Assembly: GCA_964592775.1 (NCBI GenBank)
Contig: CAZQFX010000051.1
Coordinates: 1-17,568 of the forward strand
Direction: 5' to 3'
DNA: 17,568 nt
From: SURF-21 sp964592775
Lineage (GTDB): Bacteria; Actinomycetota; Geothermincolia; Geothermincolales; RBG-13-55-18
Position 1 is the stretch's first letter. The number at the start of each line of letters is the position of its first letter. The position numbers and the translations under genes are program-made. This document shows positions 14,074 through 17,568 of the stretch, one piece after another. A model generated the notes under the pieces. That model was not told the origin of the DNA and did not search any database. It saw only the letters and a list, made by a program, of their open reading frames with translations.

Positions 14074-15156
14074 ATGGGATTCGGGGGCCGGCTGGAAGAG
14101 ATCGAGAGCAACTACGGCGAGCTGGAGAAGCAACTCTCGCAACCGGAGATCTACGGGGACCGCCAGCGCTACGCGGAGCTGGCGCGCGCCCATGCGGAGC
14201 TTTCCGAGGTGATGTCAGTCCTGCGCGAGTACAGGGTGGCGCAGCGGGAAGCGCGGGAGGCCGCCGACATGCTGCGGGAGGAGAATGACCCCGAGATGCT
14301 GGAATTCCTGCGCGATTCGCTGCAGGCCGCCGAGAACAGGTCCGAGGAGCTGGAGCAGAGGATAAAGGTGCTGCTGCTGCCCGCCGATCCCCGCGACGAG
14401 AAGGACGTCATCATGGAGATACGTGCCGGGGCGGGAGGGGAGGAAGCCGGCCTTTTCGCGGCGGACCTCTACCGCATGTATTCCCGTTACGCCGACCGCC
14501 GCGGCTGGCGGACGGAGTCGCTCTCGTCCAGCCCGTCGGAGCTTGGGGGGTTCAAAGAGATAATCATCTCCGTGCGGGGGAAGGGCGTCTTCAGCAGATT
14601 GAAATACGAGTCCGGCGTGCACCGCGTGCAGCGCATCCCGGTGACGGAATCGGGCGGGCGCATACATACCTCCACTGCTACCGTGGCCGTTCTGCCCGAG
14701 GCGGAGGAGGTGGAAGTAACCATCGACCCGGCCGACCTGCGCGTCGACGTCTTCCGTTCCACCGGACCCGGCGGGCAGTCGGTCAACACCACCGATTCCG
14801 CGGTGCGCGTCACCCACGTGCCCACCGGAGTCGTGGTCTCCTGCCAGGACGAGAAGAGCCAGTTGCAGAACCGCGAGAAAGCCCTGCGCATACTGCGCGC
14901 CCGCCTGCTGCGCGCGGAGCAGGAGCGCCAGCAGCGCGAACAGGCGGAGGAGAGGCGCTCCCAGGTGGGCACCGGCGACCGCTCGGAGCGCATCCGCACC
15001 TACAATTTCCCCCAGGGCCGCATCTCGGACCACCGCGTCGGGCTCACCGTCTACCGCCTCGAGGACGTGCTCGACGGCGACCTGGAAGAGATTATCGAGA
15101 CCCTGGCCTCCGCCGACCGGGCGGAGAAGCTGGCGGAAGTGGGCGGCGGGGATTGA
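14074..15156 (+). CDS. prfA: Peptide chain release factor 1
   Basis: Class I release factor reading UAA and UAG. The 360 residues match the typical RF1 length. The N-terminal coiled-coil domain (1-~100) is followed by AGAGGEEAGLFAADL, the anticodon-like tripeptide PVT (189-191, in RIPVTESGGRIHTS; PAT in E. coli), and the GGQ motif (233-235, in TGPGGQSVNTTDSAVR) whose Gln is normally methylated by PrmC, encoded next. ATG 14074 follows AGAGGA (14061-14066) by 7 nt, 4 nt after yqhQ. The gene itself ends in TGA, the codon RF1 does not read, and that stop overlaps the TTG start candidate of prmC by 3 nt. Confidence 0.97.
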   Translation: MGFGGRLEEIESNYGELEKQLSQPEIYGDRQRYAELARAHAELSEVMSVLREYRVAQREAREAADMLREENDPEMLEFLRDSLQAAENRSEELEQRIKVLLLPADPRDEKDVIMEIRAGAGGEEAGLFAADLYRMYSRYADRRGWRTESLSSSPSELGGFKEIIISVRGKGVFSRLKYESGVHRVQRIPVTESGGRIHTSTATVAVLPEAEEVEVTIDPADLRVDVFRSTGPGGQSVNTTDSAVRVTHVPTGVVVSCQDEKSQLQNREKALRILRARLLRAEQERQQREQAEERRSQVGTGDRSERIRTYNFPQGRISDHRVGLTVYRLEDVLDGDLEEIIETLASADRAEKLAEVGGGD

Positions 15157-16037
15157 GCGTGGAAGCCGCGCCCGCCTTCGAAGCCCCGGGGCTGATCGCC
15201 TGGGCCGCCTGCTACCTTGAGGAGAAAGGCATCGTCAAACCGCGCCTCAATGCCGAACTTCTCCTGGCGCACTGCACGGGCCGGAGCCGTACGGAACTGT
15301 ACGCCTATCCCGACGAACCCGTGCCGGCGCGGGAGAAAGAGGACTATGCCGCAGCGGTATGGCGCAGGGGGGCGCATGAGCCGCTGCAGTATATAACCGG
15401 CCGCAAGGGATTCCGCCACATCGAGCTGGTGGTCGACCGGCGTACGCTGATCCCCCGCCCCGAGACGGAGATGCTGGCCGAGAGGGCGGTGCAACTCCTG
15501 CGCGCGGCCAGGGGACATCCCGTCGTCGTGGACGTGGGCACCGGCTCGGGGTGCATAGCCCTGTCCCTGGCCCGGGAATGTCCGGCCGCCGTGGTCCACG
15601 CCACGGATATCAGCGACGGCGCGCTGGCGGTGGCGCGCGAGAACGCCCGGCGGCTGGGACCGGGCGGAGTGGCGTCCTTCCACCGGGGCGACCTTCTGGA
15701 TGCCCTGGACGGCGAGCTGCGCGGCGGCGTGGATCTCATCGTCAGCAACCCCCCCTATATAAGGGAAGATGATTTCAGGACCCTGCCTCCGGAGGTGAGG
15801 GAGCACGAGCCCCACGCGTCCCTGGTGGCCGGCCCTACCGGCACCGAGGTACACCTGCGCCTCATGGAACAGGCTCCGCGCTGGCTGGCCCCCGGCGGGC
15901 GGCTGCTCATGGAGGCGGGGGACGGCCAGGTCGGCGGGTTGTGCCGCGAGGCGGTGCGCCTGGGCTACGCGGGAGCCGCAGCCCTCCCCGATCTCAACGG
16001 CAAACCCCGCATAGTAGAGATGTACGCACGGTACTGA
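15153..16037 (+). CDS. prmC: Release factor glutamine N5-methyltransferase
   Basis: S-adenosylmethionine-dependent methylation of the GGQ glutamine of RF1/RF2. The 294-residue protein has the N-terminal helical substrate domain (~1-85, RLNAELLLAHCTGRSRTELYA), LIPRPETEML, the SAM motif VDVGTGSGCIALSLA, and the catalytic NPPY (199-202) followed by IREDDF, then PHASLVAGPTG. The start is uncertain: TTG 15153 overlaps the prfA stop as TTGA, which favours coupling, whereas GTG 15159, two codons later, has better spacing from the G-rich sequence at 15144-15150. It follows its substrate's gene, a widely conserved pair. Confidence 0.96.
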   Translation: MSVEAAPAFEAPGLIAWAACYLEEKGIVKPRLNAELLLAHCTGRSRTELYAYPDEPVPAREKEDYAAAVWRRGAHEPLQYITGRKGFRHIELVVDRRTLIPRPETEMLAERAVQLLRAARGHPVVVDVGTGSGCIALSLARECPAAVVHATDISDGALAVARENARRLGPGGVASFHRGDLLDALDGELRGGVDLIVSNPPYIREDDFRTLPPEVREHEPHASLVAGPTGTEVHLRLMEQAPRWLAPGGRLLMEAGDGQVGGLCREAVRLGYAGAAALPDLNGKPRIVEMYARY

Positions 16038-16047
16038 TCCTAGCGCA

Positions 16048-16074
16048 TGGAACCAAACACCTGGAACCAAACAC
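16048..16074. repeat. Tandem direct repeat, 13 bp x 2
   Basis: TGGAACCAAACAC occurs twice (16048-16060 and 16062-16074) with a period of 14, just after the prmC stop. It lies in a locally less GC-rich stretch together with other mobile-DNA-like sequence. Possibly a binding site or an insertion scar. Confidence 0.6.
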
Positions 16075-16118
16075 TCCCAATGACATGTCTTATTTCGGAA
16101 AGCCGCGGGCATTGTAGT

Positions 16119-16205
16119 ATGCATGGCGGCGGGAGGACCGGCTCCAAAAAGGATGGAATAACAATATATAGGTATGTTGAGGACCGAAGATCGACTACAT
16201 GTTGA
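16119..16205 (+). pseudogene. Possible relic of an IS transposase N-terminus
   Basis: A 28-codon open frame includes GSKKDGITIYRYVEDRR. The pattern 'KKDG.TYYR.VES.R' resembles the first strands of IS4/IS1634-type transposases. Nothing further downstream continues the protein; the frame closes within the 16181-16215 hairpin. Low confidence: the match is short and recalled from family pattern, and it may be chance. Confidence 0.22.
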
Positions 16206-16215
16206 TTTTCGGTCC
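16181..16215. other. 15-bp hairpin upstream of the M23 promoter
   Basis: GGACCGAAGATCGAC (16181-16195), loop TACAT, GTTGATTTTCGGTCC (16201-16215); all 15 positions can pair as RNA, two as G-U. It could stop transcripts arriving from prmC (no U-tract follows) or act as an operator for the promoter 21 nt downstream. Its GACCGAAGAT core also occurs in the 1.7-kb palindrome (1863-1872). Confidence 0.55.
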
Positions 16216-16235
16216 GCTCCGGGCGGGCATGCGAT

Positions 16236-16265
16236 TTGACTGTCCCGCGGCGGGTTGCCTAAAAT
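16236..16265 (+). promoter_or_regulatory. Sigma-A-type promoter of the M23 peptidase gene
   Basis: TTGACT (16236-16241) and TAAAAT (16260-16265) are separated by 18 nt, each 5/6 to consensus. The start near 16272 gives a ~29-nt leader to GTG 16301. This is the only promoter in the window with both boxes well formed. Confidence 0.65.
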
Positions 16266-16300
16266 GTTAGGGAAGCGTAGTCTAGCAAGGCGGTAATCGC

Positions 16301-17404
<1,104 letters not shown>

Positions 17405-17423
17405 GTAACGACGTCTACCGTCC

Positions 17424-17568
17424 GGGGGTCAGCCCTCCATTTTCCACATCGCTTGCAACAACTCCGTTTGCTTCATAGAAATAGATCCCAGGAGCCTGCT
17501 GCATAAACCTCGTACGAATCCCGCTCTCCCAAAATCGCGGCAAAATAGGCATCATAATGGAGGGCGAA
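17424..17568. repeat. Possible edge of a mobile element (partial, runs off the window)
   Basis: GCCCTCCATT (17432-17441) and AATGGAGGGC (17556-17565) are a perfect 10-bp inverted pair, and between them GAGCCTGCTGCATAAACC (17492-17509) matches the left end of the 1.7-kb palindrome with one mismatch, in the same orientation. GGGTCAG occurs here (17426-17432) and inside that palindrome (1833-1839). No gene is visible. It may be the beginning of an IS or a repeat cluster continuing past 17568. Confidence 0.4.

Noticed and set aside
17420..17441. GGGGGTCAGCCCTCC as an intrinsic terminator for the M23 gene
   Set aside because: The stem is only about 3 bp with a mismatched loop and the following T-run is short; the better pairing partner is at 17556-17565.

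Overview
The window is GC-rich, apparently chromosomal bacterial DNA with mostly housekeeping gene content. The order transaldolase - rho - rpmE - yqhQ (DUF1385) - prfA - prmC is familiar from Clostridia-like Firmicutes and deep-branching Actinobacteria. High GC, frequent TTG/GTG starts, 'archaeal-type' sugar-phosphate enzymes and short intergenic gaps suggest a deep, possibly thermophilic Actinobacterial or related Gram-positive lineage. The taxonomic placement is inference.

Layout. (1) 2-826: 3' part of lysA (diaminopimelate decarboxylase). (2) 971-1705: a PP2C-like protein that has lost most metal ligands; its N-terminal region continues upstream of the first legal start codon, so a frameshift or non-standard start is involved. 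(3) 1717-1923: a ~200-bp imperfect palindrome that looks like a MITE or IS remnant. (4) 1926-3221, minus strand: a hexulose-6-phosphate synthase domain fused to an RraA-like domain, with a probably leaderless promoter back-to-back with the hom promoter. (5) 3295-6991: hom, thrC and an archaeal-type phosphoglycerate-mutase homologue (apgM-like), the last possibly serving as homoserine kinase. (6) 7104-7925: calcineurin-like phosphoesterase. (7) 7926-8313: gene-free, structured leader. (8) 8314-10598: cyclic 2,3-diphosphoglycerate synthetase overlapping 2-phosphoglycerate kinase, together the two steps from 2-phosphoglycerate to cyclic 2,3-diphosphoglycerate (cDPG), a solute known from thermophilic methanogens. 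(9) 10622-12573: TalC-type transaldolase and rho. (10) 12720-16037: rpmE, yqhQ, prfA, prmC. (11) 16038-16300: intergenic region with a tandem repeat, a possible transposase N-terminal relic, a 15-bp hairpin and a good promoter. (12) 16301-17404: secreted coiled-coil/M23 peptidase whose linker is encoded by an uninterrupted 47-base G tract. (13) 17405-17568: non-coding, carrying a near copy of the end of the 1.7-kb palindrome.

How the genes fit together. lysA, hom, thrC and the apgM-like gene belong to aspartate-family amino acid synthesis. The apgM-like gene also stands just upstream of the cDPG pair, whose substrate is 2-phosphoglycerate, so it could serve either pathway. The rho-to-prmC block is transcription termination, ribosome and release-factor functions. 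The items most worth a second look are the bacterial cDPG gene pair, the 47-G tract in a cell-wall hydrolase, the degenerate PP2C protein with its frame anomaly, the HPS-RraA fusion with a leaderless extended -10 promoter, and the repeats at 1.7 and 17.5 kb.
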